DNA from: Eonycteris spelaea
Taxonomy: Eukaryota; Chordata; Mammalia; Chiroptera; Pteropodidae
Direction of reading: 5' to 3'
Assembly (NCBI GenBank): GCA_003508835.1
Contig: PUFA01000313.1
Span: 310,001-374,000 of the forward strand
Length of the DNA stretch: 64,000 bases
The translations under genes and the position numbers were made by a program. Below, in pieces: positions 35,241 to 46,810 of this stretch. Every line of letters starts with the position of its first letter. The stretch's first letter is position 1. The notes beneath the pieces were generated by a model. That model had not been told where the DNA came from and ran no database searches. It saw only the letters and a program-made list of their open reading frames with translations.

Positions 35241-35539
35241 TCACGGTGGTGAGAGAAGATGTAGATATCAGCAATTTTTTTCTGCGATTTATTTCTAACA
35301 GCAACAAAGGTTAAAATTCTCATTAATTTAATAATTACTGGCAAACATGAGTTATTACTTGAACATCTTCTTTTTAGCTAGTTCCAGACCAATTTGGCTA
35401 ATCTATGGGATTTACTCTAATGACATGAAACAGTGTACCTAATGAGATAAAGTGCAGCCCATGATTTTCCCTTTGTCATTAATGTCAGTTGCAAGTATCT
35501 TTCCCAAATGTAAACTTCTCAGTTCTCTATCTCAGTAAA
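35241..35539. other. Unassigned AT-rich DNA
   Basis: Interrupts the antisense L2. No family recognised. Confidence 0.35.
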
Positions 35540-35790
35540 TGTCTCTCTCATTTATCTAATTGTTCATATAAAAAACTCGGGACCTCTGCTTTCTCACACT
35601 GAACATCTATTCAGTCATCAGTAACCAAGCCCTATAATTTTTACCCACTTTTATCTCTCCAATTTTCCCAGTCCCTCCATCTCTACTGCCACTACTTCAA
35701 ATCAGGTAGGTATCATTCTCTAGGATTACTACAACCCCTTTATTTATAAGTCACTTCAAGACCCACCTCTTCAGTCTTACCTCTCACCAA
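35540..35790 (+). repeat. L2-like fragment, sense
   Basis: 'ccatctctactgccactact' and 'ctctaggattactacaacc' resemble the sense L2 stretch ccactgccaccaccctag ... ctggattactgcaa. Its orientation is opposite to its flanks. Confidence 0.45.
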
Positions 35791-35794
35791 TCCC

Positions 35795-36085
35795 CATTCC
35801 CTGGAGTTGGAAGGAGACCAGAGCAGGAACAGGCAGATTAGTTAGGAGGCTCACAGAGTCATCAAGGGAAGATATGAGGGTAGGTTGGGCAAAGGTGCCG
35901 GTGGAGATGGAGAAAAGACTGATTCGAGAGTAATTTTGAAAGTAAAATTAATGGGAGTTTCCCTTGAATAGTAAGTAAATGGGAGATTATGGAGAAGCAA
36001 GTATTGAAGATAAGTGCCAGAATCATGATTCATGCCACTAGATGGTTGGTAGTGTTGCTAACTGACACAGGGTACTCTGGAAGAG
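35795..36085 (-). repeat. L2 LINE, antisense (part 2)
   Basis: 'agattagttaggaggctcac' and 'gccggtggagatggagaaa' match antisense L2 (accagttaggaggctattg). Probably continues the element ending near 35,240. Confidence 0.5.
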
Positions 36086-36119
36086 GTCTGCATTTGGTGG
36101 ATGTGCTAGATATTTTCCA

Positions 36120-36530
36120 ACTACCTTTTCTGATTCACTCTTTATGCTTCTTCATACCACTCTCTACTCTGGGAGGCTGACCTTTACAGACAGCATCAAC
36201 TCAGCTCCTTGCTGTCTGTCTTCTGATTGTGTTTGGTCATTGAGAGACTCTGGCAGGAAGTCACTAGGCAGTGGGAGAGAGAGGTTGGGGCATTCTTCTA
36301 CTAGGACTTTCTTTATGTCCACAGTTTGTTAGTGACTTTATTCCTAACCTAAGACCACCACGCTTATAGGGTAGTTCACTCCTAAGCTATAGTTTTCTCG
36401 AAATTACAGCTATGGCTTTTTCTCCTGTCCCCTTTGTGCCTAAGGGTGGCAGCATCTCACTATTGCTATTTGCAGGTGCTTCAAGATCCCTTGTTGGTTT
36501 CCATGACCATAAATATCATCTTTGGAAATA
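36120..36530. other. Unassigned ancient dispersed repeat
   Basis: 'aagatcccttgttggtttcc' after 'taagggtggcagcatctcac' resembles a known mammalian repeat end (catcccttgttggtttcc). I cannot give a secure family name. Confidence 0.45.
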
Positions 36531-36779
36531 GAATTTCTAGTCATCCCTTTCTAAGAGGGCATCTTTAACTGCTGGGGCTTGGATAGAGTGGATAATATTA
36601 TACTTTAGTATCCATTGTTGAGTTTGAGGAGCCTTTAAGGTATCTAGGAATAGAGGTCAACAGTGTAGTTAAACATATGCGTTTGAAGCTCAAACAAATG
36701 ATCTGTGATAAGGGTGTACTATGTGCATGATTAGCTCCTTATACCTTGCTAACCTTATGCTGTATTCTTATTGTTTTAT
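36531..36779. other. Unassigned DNA
   Basis: Nothing recognised. Confidence 0.4.
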
Positions 36780-36904
36780 GGTGACCAACCATCCTCCTTT
36801 TCCTGAAACTGAGGCAGTTCCTGGGATGTGGGACTATTAGTGCTAAATCAGGGAATTCATGGGTAAACCAGGATGAGTGGGTGAACCAGGATGAGTTGGT
36901 CACC
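36780..36904. mobile_element. Short DNA transposon with perfect 10-bp inverted termini
   Basis: 'ggtgaccaac' at 36,780-36,789 and its exact reverse complement at 36,895-36,904 bound a 125-bp element. The inner part, 'tcctgggatgtgggactatt', fits the old hAT-like MER seen at 26,108 and 63,320. Near the right end an 18-bp unit beginning 'aaccaggatgagt' is tandemly duplicated (36,866-36,883 and 36,884-36,901, two mismatches). Confidence 0.75.
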
Positions 36905-37329
36905 CAAAATTTTACCTACTTGGAATCTGAAGCTCAGAATAGTTTAAAGTCCCCCAGGTGATTATAGGAAGAACTGGGATTTTTGCCCTCTCCCTGTCTG
37001 ATTCTGAATACTGAATCTTTTCCACAACACCTGTTTATTCCCAAATGTAGATTGCCCTTAGCATAAACTGAGGTCTTCATAAAAAAAATTAATCTCCCCA
37101 AAATACACCCCTCCAACAACAATTGCTGAGCCCCAATGAGAGAGATTTTGATTTGCTGATATAGGAATCAGTGTTTGTATGAAGTCCTCTCAAGTGAGTC
37201 TGATGCTTTTAGGAACTAGTGCACTCTACCCCACTACTTCTCGTATGCCTTAACAAAAATGCAAATATCCTATTGTTGACTTGAAGTCTTCATTAGGCTC
37301 AACACTCATCCCATGTCCTGGTGATAGAA
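36905..37329. other. Unassigned DNA
   Basis: Possible MER5-like words near 37,150 ('gctgatataggaatcagtg'), not secure. Confidence 0.35.
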
Positions 37330-37540
37330 CAGATTTTGGTTAGAATTCAACTCTACCATCTTTGACAAGTTTTTTAACCTCTCTGTCTTTTAATCTATGA
37401 GACGATAGATACAGATGGTACCCACTGCACAGTATTTTGAAGATTCAATGATGTAACATGTGTACACTGTCTGGCCCAATGCCTGGAACATAGTAAACAT
37501 TCATAAGTGTTAGCTATTGTTACTGTTATCAACTACCTGG
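37330..37540 (+). repeat. MIR SINE, 3' two-thirds
   Basis: 'ttttttaacctctctgtct', 'cactgtctggcccaatgcct' and 'ggaacatagtaaacattca' are MIR. Confidence 0.85.
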
Positions 37541-37794
37541 TAGAAGCTTTAGACTGTTCTTCTTTATACTTGTTAATAAATAGCCCACTATCTTTTTTTT
37601 TCTCATTTTTTCCTACTCTATTTCCCCATTACATTTTCCATAGAGAAATTGAGCCTGGAATGACCCCTAGACATTCATTAAAAAATCAAATTGTTCAAAT
37701 GAGATATCTGGAGAAGAATAAGTAAGTGTAACTCAAAAATGGCTTTTAGTCAAGACAGATCATTTTACAACACCCTTTGAACCAAAACACAGAA

Positions 37795-37885
37795 GAAAGG
37801 TAACAAATGTTAATTGAGTACCTCCTGCATTCCAGGCCTTAAGTTTGTTATCTAATGTCATTGCCATCTTAAAGCAGTTATATAG
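37795..37885 (-). repeat. MIR fragment, antisense
   Basis: 'aacaaatgttaattgagtac' and 'cctgcattccaggccttaag' match the reverse-complement MIR 3' end. Confidence 0.6.
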
Positions 37886-38139
37886 AGGATGATGATTGTT
37901 GGTGAGTTGTGGAAGGTGAGACATGTAGAAAGCAGAGGATAGGGAACTGAAAGCCAAGTGTTTCTTGGTATTAAGTTGTACTGTAGCCCATGGAAGTGCC
38001 AAAAGGGTTATAATGAGGGGAATCAGCATGAGAATCATGAAAATATCTTGTTTATAAAAAGCACTTGTCACTCTGCTTTTGCACTAGCTTTTCATTAAGC
38101 ACCCTTTCATGGGACTCGAATTTATGATCAAAATGATAA

Positions 38140-38285
38140 CCTTTAAAGGGGGATGACTTAAAGACAAATAATATATCCTCTCTGCCTTGAAGGAGTTCAT
38201 AGTTACATGGAAAGTTGGACATGTAAAAAACTCAGTATGAAATGGCACAGGTAAGAAGTGACAGTCAGGATCTGTCCCCAGGAGC
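38140..38285 (-). repeat. L2 LINE fragment, antisense
   Basis: 'tctgccttgaaggagttcat' and 'agttacatggaaagttgga' match antisense L2 3' UTR. The 5S-derived retroposon inserted just to the right. Confidence 0.55.
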
Positions 38286-38307
38286 CTTGCTTCAAAATGC
38301 TTTAATA

Positions 38308-38462
38308 GTGTACAGCTATGCCACCATGAATATGCCCAATCTTGTCTGATCTCGGAAGCTAAGCAGAGCCGGGCCTGGTTAGTACTTGGATGGGAGACCA
38401 CCTAGGAAGACTGGGTGCTGTAGACGGGGGAAAAATAAATAAAAGTAATAAATAAATTTTAA
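38308..38462 (+). pseudogene. Retroposed 5S rRNA-derived sequence with A-rich tail and TSD
   Basis: Bases 38,308-38,425 align with the whole 5S rRNA (about 118 of 121 nt). I count roughly 16 differences from the mammalian consensus by eye, many at former CpG sites. The internal promoter region is well kept: 'ctcggaagctaagcag' (box A region) and 'ggcctggttagtacttggat' (box C region). There is no T-run at the 3' end; instead an A-rich tail (38,431-38,462) follows. Flanks carry a 15-bp direct repeat with two mismatches (38,294-38,308 and 38,463-38,477), the mark of L1-driven retroposition. It is therefore not a functional 5S gene. It is either a 5S pseudogene or a copy of a 5S-derived SINE such as those known from fruit bats. 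Confidence 0.92.
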
Positions 38463-38564
38463 AAAATACTTTAACAGAAGTGGAAGCAAAGTGTTCTCAA
38501 TCACGGGGAGTGAATGAATCAATGATCGAATGGTTGCTTTATCCCTCATAGCACCATGAGGGCA

Positions 38565-38665
38565 TTTACTTATTTAATAAACCTTTTCTGATCACCTACC
38601 TGTATCAAGCATTATGCTAGGTGTGGGGAATTAAATATACCTATGTTTATGAGGAAGATAGAATA
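38565..38665 (-). repeat. L2 LINE 3' end, antisense
   Basis: 'gatcacctacctgtatcaag' and 'attatgctaggtgtgggga' match the reverse-complement L2 terminus. Confidence 0.7.
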
Positions 38666-38739
38666 ATAAGAAAGTGGTATTATAAATATGCAGAGAAACA
38701 TTTTGAGGGTAAGTGAAAGAAAAAAGGATCTAGTCAAGT

Positions 38740-38810
38740 GGATTGTCTATGGCCACATGGTTAATAAAGAGCAGAGCTGGACTTTGAGCTCAAATTCAAC
38801 TCAAAACTCA
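38740..38810 (-). repeat. MIR fragment, antisense
   Basis: 'tatggccacatggttaataa' and 'agagcagagctggactttga' fit the MIR core in reverse. Short. Confidence 0.45.
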
Positions 38811-40540
38811 TCAGAGTTAATGAGGTTAGCAAGGCTAAGGAGAGAGAACAAGTCAAGAAGGCTTGGGGAGCATGGAACCTAGGATTAAATGACAAGTGCT
38901 AGAACCATCACAGAAGTGCTCAATACTCTTTGCCAAAGTGGAGCATGGATTCAACTTGCAGATGAAAGTGAAAGGCATTAGGTGTTAGAATCGCATCGAA
39001 GTGTGTATATTTATCAGATTTACTTCATGATTCACAATAGATTCTTCTATTTTAAGCAAATCTTTATGTAGCACAGCAGCTCACCCTAGTCCTAGTTTGC
39101 AAAATGCAGGAGAATAAAAGAAATGTGGGTCTCTGTCCTTGACGAATTTTTGGTCTAGCAAGTGATAAAACACCCTACAAAGGCAATTTCTGTAGAGAAG
39201 TCAGAGATGGCTTCAGGTGGAAAGATAAAACTATAAGTATCCCACTTTAAGAGGGAAAGAAGGCTGATGATCGAGGCAGAGAAAAAGAGACCCAAAGGCC
39301 AGAGGCTTGGCAGTCTGTGACTTGTTGGGGAAATAGCCCATAATTTCAGCCATCTTGTCCTCTAGCTTTTTGACTGGAATTCTCGATGATACTTATTCAG
39401 GCAAGATAGTTACAATAGTGCAAAAAACCTTCGTTTTATAGAGGTTAGATGAGAAGAGGAGATGAACAGAATTAAATTAGGCAGGAGATTAAGGTTGAGA
39501 CTGTGGTGCACTAATGAAGATTGGAGTTTAAAATTAGATCATGTCCTGTGGGGGCATTTATAGAATAGGTCAGGTTCCCTAATTGAAAGTGCTATGTATA
39601 GAGGCCTATAGGCAGCAAAGCAGATTCCACAATGGAGATGTTCACATAATTTGGCTCATACTAGGTGGTGATTGCCCAAAACCATCTGGGGACATAGTTC
39701 CGAGGTTCTCCTTCTTTAAAAAAATTGAATCAGACTTGGAATACTCTTCTGCAAATATTACAACAGCTATTTAAAAAGTAAGTTTGGTCCAAATTAACTT
39801 TTTAACAGTATGTAGTCTTTTGATAAATTGTATTACGTGATGATTTCATCTGTGTAGACGGAAATTAGGTTTGTTTTTTCATCTCTGTAGGTCAGTAAAA
39901 TAGAGGTAGTATATTCCTAATCTGAAACGAGTAGTTGGGGATGACTGAACTGCAAGCTGGATGGAATAGAGCATCATAATGAGAAATGCATTACAATCGG
40001 ACAAGAAGGGTTTGTGATTGGAAATCATGAGTGGAAAGGGAGGTTTTGCTGATTGACTGCTTTTAAAATAAGCGAAGTCTTGCAACTATTAGTAATGCGA
40101 GTGTGGCCTTCACCAGGCTTTTGCTCTAGAATTGTAATGAGAATGAATTATGCTGTCTTGCAATCACTATATTATTTAGGACTCTATCACCACACTACTC
40201 TCTGGTAGATTACTTCTAATCCGTGTGAGGAATCCTAACAATGCCTTGTTTTAAAATGGGAATGAAATGGACTTTGATTCCTCTGTTCAGTCTTTTAACT
40301 GAGTCTTCTAAAGAATGAAACCTGCCTTCTAAACATATTTAGATTGCAAATAAGTTCTGGTGAATACAATTAATGAAACAGAATCACTTCTCCTTTTATT
40401 AGAGTACATTGTTATAATTTTTCTTATTAGTTATTATTAGTTATTGTTAATCTCTGTGGTGCCCAATTTATAAATTAAACTTTATCATAGGCACATATGT
40501 ATAGGAAAAAACACAGTATTATATGTGAAGTTTGGTACTA
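38811..40540. other. Mostly unassigned DNA (1.7 kb)
   Basis: A weak antisense L2-like stretch near 39,110-39,240 ('tgtccttgacgaatttttgg'). Otherwise no repeat, exon or RNA gene recognised. Confidence 0.4.
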
Positions 40541-40609
40541 TCTGTGGTTACAGGCATCCACTGGGGTCTTGGAACAAATACCCTGTGGATAAGCTTGGAC
40601 TCCTGTATA
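40541..40609. mobile_element. MER2/Tigger end fragment
   Basis: 'tctgtggttacaggcatcca', 'ctggggtcttggaacaaata' and 'ggataagcttggactcctgt' are the terminal 70 bases of a MER2-type element. Confidence 0.85.
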
Positions 40610-40919
40610 TGCAGAAAAAGATTTTGATTAAAATTTCAATTTCATGAATTTCATAATTCATGAACAAAATTTTAGTAAACAGAATAGAAAGGAACTCCTT
40701 AATAAAGATACTAAGAAAAATGAAGCAAATATCATACTAAAATATTATTTCCTTTAAAATCTGGAATAAAACAAGAAAAAGTACTACCACTACCCATTAA
40801 TAGTACAGTTATTGGAGGTCTGAGCCAGTGTAATAAGACAATAAAAAGAAATTTAAAGACATAAAATGTATATAGTTTTGAATGGAAGAAACAAAACCAT
40901 TATTTGCTGAGTCACAATA
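40610..40919. other. Unassigned A-rich DNA
   Basis: Nothing recognised. Confidence 0.4.
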
Positions 40920-41115
40920 GGGTAGCGGTTTAAGAGCATGAGCTTTGATGCCAAACTGCCTGAATCTGAGTCCTGGTTGTGGCACCTACTGTCCTTACAT
41001 GTACTCTGTACCTCATTTCCCTATGTGGGTAATATGGCTAACCATAGTATTAGGATGAGGATTCAATTAGTAATTGTAAGTATTTAAATATATTAAATAT
41101 TTGTAAGGTGCTTAG
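40920..41115 (+). repeat. MIR SINE
   Basis: 'agggtagcggtttaagagca', 'tgagctttgatgccaaactg', 'cctgaatctgagtcctggtt' and 'gtacctcatttccctatgtg' cover the tRNA-related head and core of MIR. It is not a tRNA gene. Confidence 0.9.
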
Positions 41116-41234
41116 AAGTGAGGCTAATTTACAAGTATCCTGAAAATGATACATTTAAAAAAATTGCAGGTGATAATGATTTTCTGAAGTTGCTTCTGGC
41201 CTTGAGCAGTCACATATATCTACCCTAGTGTACA

Positions 41235-41236
<2 letters not shown>

Positions 41237-41276
<40 letters not shown>

Positions 41277-41432
41277 ATGTATGTATGTATGTATGTATGT
41301 ATACACATATATATACACATGTGTATATAAGTGTACATACACATGTGTGTATATATGTGTACATACATACGCATGTGTATATATACACATATATACACAT
41401 ATGTACATATACATATATATACATAATACACA

Positions 41433-41463
<31 letters not shown>
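41237..41463. repeat. Compound microsatellite (CT)n-(ATGT)n-(TA/CA)n-(CATA)n
   Basis: A pure CT run at 41,237-41,272, ATGT units to about 41,302, mixed TA/CA, then CATA units ending near 41,463. Many overlapping frames of 63 to 118 codons on both strands are artefacts of this repeat. Confidence 0.97.
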
Positions 41464-41465
<2 letters not shown>

Positions 41466-41634
41466 TATATAATTCTGTTTGTACCATCTTGGGGAAATGG
41501 TAAGGAAACATTATTTTTTATTCCTGTGAGATGGTATTTGATCTGTGACATCATGTACAAAAATCTATTTTTGTTGGATTAAAGACAATTCTGGAAGGCA
41601 AACTTTTAGATAAAACTTTTAGATTAAAAACAGG

Positions 41635-41824
41635 ACTACGTTGTTCAATGCAGTAGCCACAAGCCACATCTAGCATTTTAAATTTAAATTAATTAAAACT
41701 AAAAATTTAGTTCCTCAATCCATTAAGTACATTTCAAGGACTCAATAGCCAGTGGTTATCACGTTGGGTGGCATAGATTATAGGACATGTCAATTATCAC
41801 AGAAAGTTTTACTGGACAGTGCTG
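41635..41824. mobile_element. hAT-group non-autonomous element
   Basis: 'cagtagccacaagccacatc', 'tttaaatttaaattaattaa', 'gacaggtgct...' replaced by 'tggacagtgctg' at the end; 'caatagccagtggttatcac' lies inside. Matches a common MER with consensus tagccactagccacatgtgg ... attggacagcgctg. Confidence 0.8.
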
Positions 41825-41854
41825 ATGGGAAAGATTGCCTTTATGGCCCTATGG

Positions 41855-42052
41855 CAGTGGTTAGCAAACTTTCTGTACACAGAACTAGAGAGTAAATATT
41901 TTAGGCTATGCACAGCATATGGTATCTCTATTGCATATTAGCCCTTGTTTGTGTTTATAACCTTTTAACACTGTAAAAAAAAACATTTTTATCAAACCCT
42001 AAAAAGACAACATCCCAGATTTGGCCAATGGGCTATAGTTTGCTTACTCTTG
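41855..42052 (+). mobile_element. hAT-Charlie non-autonomous element, both ends
   Basis: Starts 'cagtggttagcaaactttct', continues 'gagagtaaatattttaggct', and ends 'ccaatgggctatagtttgct'. The middle is partly deleted. Same family as 6,005 and 34,042. No clear 8-bp target duplication. Confidence 0.88.
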
Positions 42053-42169
42053 CTCTTGGTTCGTGGAAGATTCTCAAACAAGACAAGAAGCTCAAATGTT
42101 TGGTAAATTTGGTTACATTTTTTAAAAAAAATTTCTATTTATTGAAAGCCACCATAAAGGAAATGGAGA
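42053..42169. other. Unassigned DNA
   Basis: Short spacer; A-run near 42,122. Confidence 0.4.
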
Positions 42170-42900
42170 TAGGGACCATAAACTTAGAAAGATGTGCACA
42201 ACACCAAACAACAAACTGACAAAGGCTAAGTGTCTAGAACATATCAAGACTTTCAGTGTATCAGTAACTAAAGAAAAGATGTGGAGCATCATAAAGCTCA
42301 AATGGCTGGCAAGAATATAAATTTGGTACAGCAACTTTGGAAAATCCTTTGGGATTTGTTATTAAAAGTGAAGATGAGGAAATCTTATGTGCTATCAATT
42401 TCATACACATAATTTCCATACAGAAACTCTTGAACATGTGTTACCAGAGACATGTAAAGAAAGCTCAGAACAAGTTGTTAATAGAAGCCTTAAAGTAGAA
42501 ACAACCCAGATGTCTACTAATATTATGATAGATACATATATATTATGTTAATACGATTGGATGCTACATAACAATAGAAACAATAAACTACTGCTTTATG
42601 TGTTATTATGAATGTATCTGAAAATATATTGAGGAAAATTAATATATTCAGTATGATTTAATTTCTATGAATCAAAAAACAAAAGTACATACATATTTGG
42701 GAAAAAAAAGGGAAGGAATGATTAACACAAAATGTAAGACAGTGAAGGAGGGAGGGAAATGTGGTTACAACTGGGGAAATGGAGACAGCCACTGTGAGCA
42801 ATTTCAAGATATTTGGAAATGGAGTGAAATGGCTGTGGGAGAAGGAATTAGGGTTGGAAGACTTTTTTTACTTATTTGTTTTTGGTATCTTCTTAAAATG
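42170..42900 (+). repeat. Ancient L1 (ORF2 tail and 3' UTR)
   Basis: 'gcaagaatataaatttggta', 'cagcaactttggaaaatcct', 'gaaacaacccagatgtctac' and 'gagggaaatgtggttacaac' follow the distal L1. Heavily decayed. Confidence 0.75.
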
Positions 42901-45064
42901 AAAGAGAATTCACATCTATAAATGTTAGGAAAGAACTAGTAACGGATAAGTAGTAAACAATGTAGAGAGCCAGCCCGAGGCAACAAGATAGGCAATTTAA
43001 AGCCCAAGTACTCATGTAAAATAAGAAAAAGGATACCATTTGCAGTGTCTGGGAGCATAGAGAAGGATGGATAAGGAAGTGGATGGTAGTGCCTATGGAT
43101 AGTTAAGTTGAGGGACTGTCTGAAGGGCCAGTTTCCTCTTACAGTGCAGGAAGAGATAATGAGGGGATAAGAGTTGAAATGGTTGCTTTGGCTCCTGAAA
43201 TAATGGAATAATTTTTATACTTCAATAGTTGATACATTTGAATTGATGGTATTATATTTAAAGATTTAATATTATATTTTTAATATATTTTTGTTATTGA
43301 TGGTAAGGGAGCGTGATTAATATGTATGCATGAGGATAAATACATGCACTATCAAATTTTAATTTAAGCTTGGAGCCAGCCTTATTTATTTGTTGATTTG
43401 TCCTTGTTTCTATGACTAGATCATTGGAAGATTCATTCTATTTAAAATTCAGTAGAGGACAATCTGGTGAATTCAGTTGGGGCATGTGTAGATTTTTATC
43501 TATTTGTTCTAATGTCGCCCTTTCTGTTTATAAAGCTGAAGTCTTCCTCTGTTCAAGAAAGTTTTCTTCTTATGTGTTTTTGCATATTACTTTTGTTATG
43601 ATTTGGTCTGGTGCCTTTTATAGGAATACTAACTGAGAAACCTCATGCGAATTGATAATATCGGGGATTCAGTTTCTGCAGTAATTGTTCTTTATTAGTC
43701 CTAATGCTATTTGAGATTATGTGCTGGTATTTTATTTTCCTGTAGTTTATGTGCTTTTATTTGATGAAAAGTATTAGACGGTGACTAAAATATGATCTTG
43801 TTTCCTGGAGTAAATATTTTTCACAAATATTCTCTTATTCCTCTTCTTTAGTGCTAGAGCAATCTCCTTATTTTATACAGCATTATTTTTATGATCCTTT
43901 AATAGTGAATTTCTTCAAATCTTGTTCCTAGGTCCCTTTCCCTTCCCACTTTATTCTTTTTCCAAGCAATCTCAGCCATGCTCGAGGTCTCAAAGTACCA
44001 CCCATCTGCTCCTTTAGGGATTGTAGTTACTTATTCTGTGATTATTTGAATATTGTCAGTCTCACTTTTAAAATGACATTATCTGAATTTCACTTAGTGA
44101 GCATTGTTCTGTTCATGGCAGGTAGGATGTACCTTTTCTTTTTTTCTCAGTGCTGGGGGAGATTTCCCTTATTTCTATATTCTTTTGCCTGGTCTACTAG
44201 ATACTAGAATGAGGGTGGAGGCAGCCCCACACACATTAGCTCGAATCACCTTATTTCCTCAAAGTCCTTATACTATGTTTCTTTCCCTCATGCTTCTGTT
44301 TCTGTTTCCAGATACATTTACATTATGAAGCACAAATGATTATTTAAGATTTGCCCCTAATTTAGTTTAGTTTGGAGCCTTTTATTTGCATTTCATTCTT
44401 GTTTAGTTGATCCTTTTAGCCTTCACACGGTCACTGAGTCTGATACATGATGGCCTGTGAGAGTGCTCATTAGTTTTATAGGCTTTATAGGAAAGAGAAA
44501 TCTTAGAGCAGGTGAGCAGCTCATTCATTTCAGAAAGAGCTCTGAACTTTGAGAAGCAAAAGACTTCCTCTCAACAGATAAGTGAACTGAATAAGGAGTA
44601 AAATAAGTTCAGCTATAAACTAATATAAGTTGATTGGGGGGAAACCACTACTGAAATAGAACTGAAGGAGAAATTTATAGGTACTGAAATATTTTTATGT
44701 CTTTTACTCCTTGTGACCTATGACTTGAGGGAAATCTTCGTTCATTAAACCATTACGCCATTCATCTTTGATGATTTTGAATGTGACACAAGGGAGAAGA
44801 AGGTTTATATAAATTAGTGTGTCTAAATGGGCTCTCTCTTAACTATCTGACATTTAGGAGAAAAATAGTTTCACCAACGCTGCTCGAGCACACCTTATTT
44901 CATTTCTAGAGCTCCTAAATCAAAATAGGATCAACATCTCTTATTTCATTATACTATATTAATATTAACTGCATGTAACAGGCAAGTGATTTTATGCTGC
45001 ATACTCCCTACCCTACTGTCAGGCACAAATGGAGATATCATAAACCACTGTGGACTTTTTAATT
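42901..45064. other. Unassigned DNA (2.2 kb)
   Basis: No secure repeat. A pyrimidine-rich piece at 43,930-44,030 loosely resembles L2. Two 74-codon plus-strand frames at 43,412 and 44,104 have no recognisable domain. Confidence 0.4.
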
Positions 45065-45480
45065 TGCAAAATATTAGGTCATAGAATCATGGGCTCATAA
45101 AGCAGAAAGGACCATAGAGAGAGCATCTGCTCTAGCTGGGTCTCTTTGGGCAGGTTAAAAAGGAATCTACCCATATTCTGCTTGAAGAGCTCCAGGAATA
45201 GACACTCCAAGTGGTCTTTTTTCCCAGGGCTTTTTCATTCGAGCAGTAGATATGTGGGTAGTAAGTTTGTATTATATCCTAAAGCATTTCATTTCTTTCT
45301 TGTACCTTAAAACAATGTCCTCTGTTTTAGTTACTGAGAATATATGGAAGTGTACATTATTTGTCCTATAGTAATTTTTCTGTATCAAGAATACCATCAG
45401 ATTCTTTAAGAATCCTTTGCGAAACCCATCCTTTAACTTATTTTAATACTGCCTTCGGCACATGTTTCTATTGTTTCACA
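45065..45480. repeat. L3/CR1 LINE fragment
   Basis: 'catagaatcatgggctcata', 'ctgcttgaagagctccagga' and 'ttcccagggctttttcatt' resemble the CR1-type 3' region found in mammalian L3. Orientation not firmly fixed. Confidence 0.55.
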
Positions 45481-45484
45481 GAGT

Positions 45485-45640
45485 AAATTAGCAAAAGGTA
45501 CATGAGCTTTGGAATTGAAGACAGATTTCAATGAAAGTTCAGATCTTCACATCAGCTGTGTAACATTAGGGAAGGCTCCTAAACTGAACCTCAGTTTTGG
45601 TATCTTTAAAATGGGTATCATCTTATTGAACTTTGAACTG
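45485..45640 (+). repeat. MIR SINE
   Basis: 'tcacatcagctgtgtaacat' and 'aactgaacctcagttttggt', then 'aaaatgggtatcatctta', are MIR. Confidence 0.85.
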
Positions 45641-46649
45641 TCACCTTTTTACAACTCACTTAATGCACTTAACCCCTAGAATGAAACTCTTGCATTTATT
45701 TTAGAAGCAGTACAAGGAGTTCATCTCTCTCAAATCATAAGTGAAATGTTTAAATCTCAGCGTAGCTGTCTCTGAGAAAGGAATACAAATGATAGAGGGC
45801 CCAGTGTTATTTCTGTTCTGCAGGTTTATGTTTACTTCATTGCTATTTTTAGCAACATCTCTCTCATGACATAGTGATAAGCTACAAAGAAAGATAGTTG
45901 GCATCCTGACTATTTGGTGCTTTAATACAGAAGGTCTATCAAAATATAAAGAGATATTTCTTTATGAAGAAACACGACGAATCATTATTTTTTAACATTC
46001 TAGGCAAGTACTCGGTCTACATATACCTAATTATAGCTTGTGGATTTAGAAAGCTGTTCAAACAACTTTCTCAAGTTACAGCAGCACCAGTGTACATTCA
46101 CTTCTGGAATTAATGCTCCTTATTGCTAAACTTGAGTTTTCTGCATGTTTTACTCTGTGTTGAGCCAACTTTGGCTCTCCTTCATAGCCGCTGCTGAGAA
46201 TCCTCAGGGGGCACTGAGTGCCAAGGTCTGTCTTGGTAGACTTACTCTTCAAGTTTTTTTCTTTGCTTGAATCTCTGTTCCCTACTAGGCTGCAGCATAA
46301 ACATTAATTTGTACTTTTTCAGCTCCCACTCTCTCCTTGCTTTTCCATGTTTTCTGTGGTCGCTCATTTTAATGAATATGAATAGCACCAAAAACAATCT
46401 CTCTTCACTAGAACCAATTATTATCAAGGATCAGAAAAGCAGAAAGATTCAGATAAAGGAGAATAGAGAAAGTTTCCTCTGATATAGTGGCAGTACAAAG
46501 CGCAAAGGAGATAGCATTATTATTGTTTTTTTTTTTTTTTAGGTAAGCATAAATCTTAAGGAAAACAAATTAAAGGCACCCAAGAGAAATAAGTTTTTCC
46601 ATTGAGCAAGTATTCCAGGTGGTTATTTCTTACGTATGTTGAGAACTTT
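45641..46649. other. Unassigned DNA (1 kb)
   Basis: A 15-T run at 46,527-46,541. No recognised repeat or gene. Confidence 0.4.
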
Positions 46650-46810
46650 AAATTTCTTTAAACACTTCTATAGGCACAATCTAACTTTCAACTAGTAATC
46701 TCCCTGTAGGTAGAAGATAGAATTGTGTTGATATTTCACAGATTTATAGGCTGAGATGCAAAGAGTTAGGTGATATTTCAAATGTTTTGAAGCTAATTAC
46801 TATCTATATT
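46650..46810 (-). repeat. MIR SINE, antisense, decayed
   Basis: 'ctgagatgcaaagagttagg' and the preceding 'tatttcacagatttatagg' keep the reverse MIR order weakly. Confidence 0.45.

Noticed and set aside
38308..38425. Functional 5S rRNA gene
   Set aside because: Roughly 16 changes, no 3' T-run terminator, and an A-rich tail with a target duplication show a retroposed copy.
40920..41000. tRNA-like start with an internal promoter look
   Set aside because: This is the tRNA-related head of a MIR SINE; no cloverleaf of a working tRNA is seen.
41155..41511. Open frames of 63 to 118 codons in several frames on both strands
   Set aside because: They arise from the compound microsatellite, which lacks stops; their proteins are Tyr/Ile/Cys/His low complexity.
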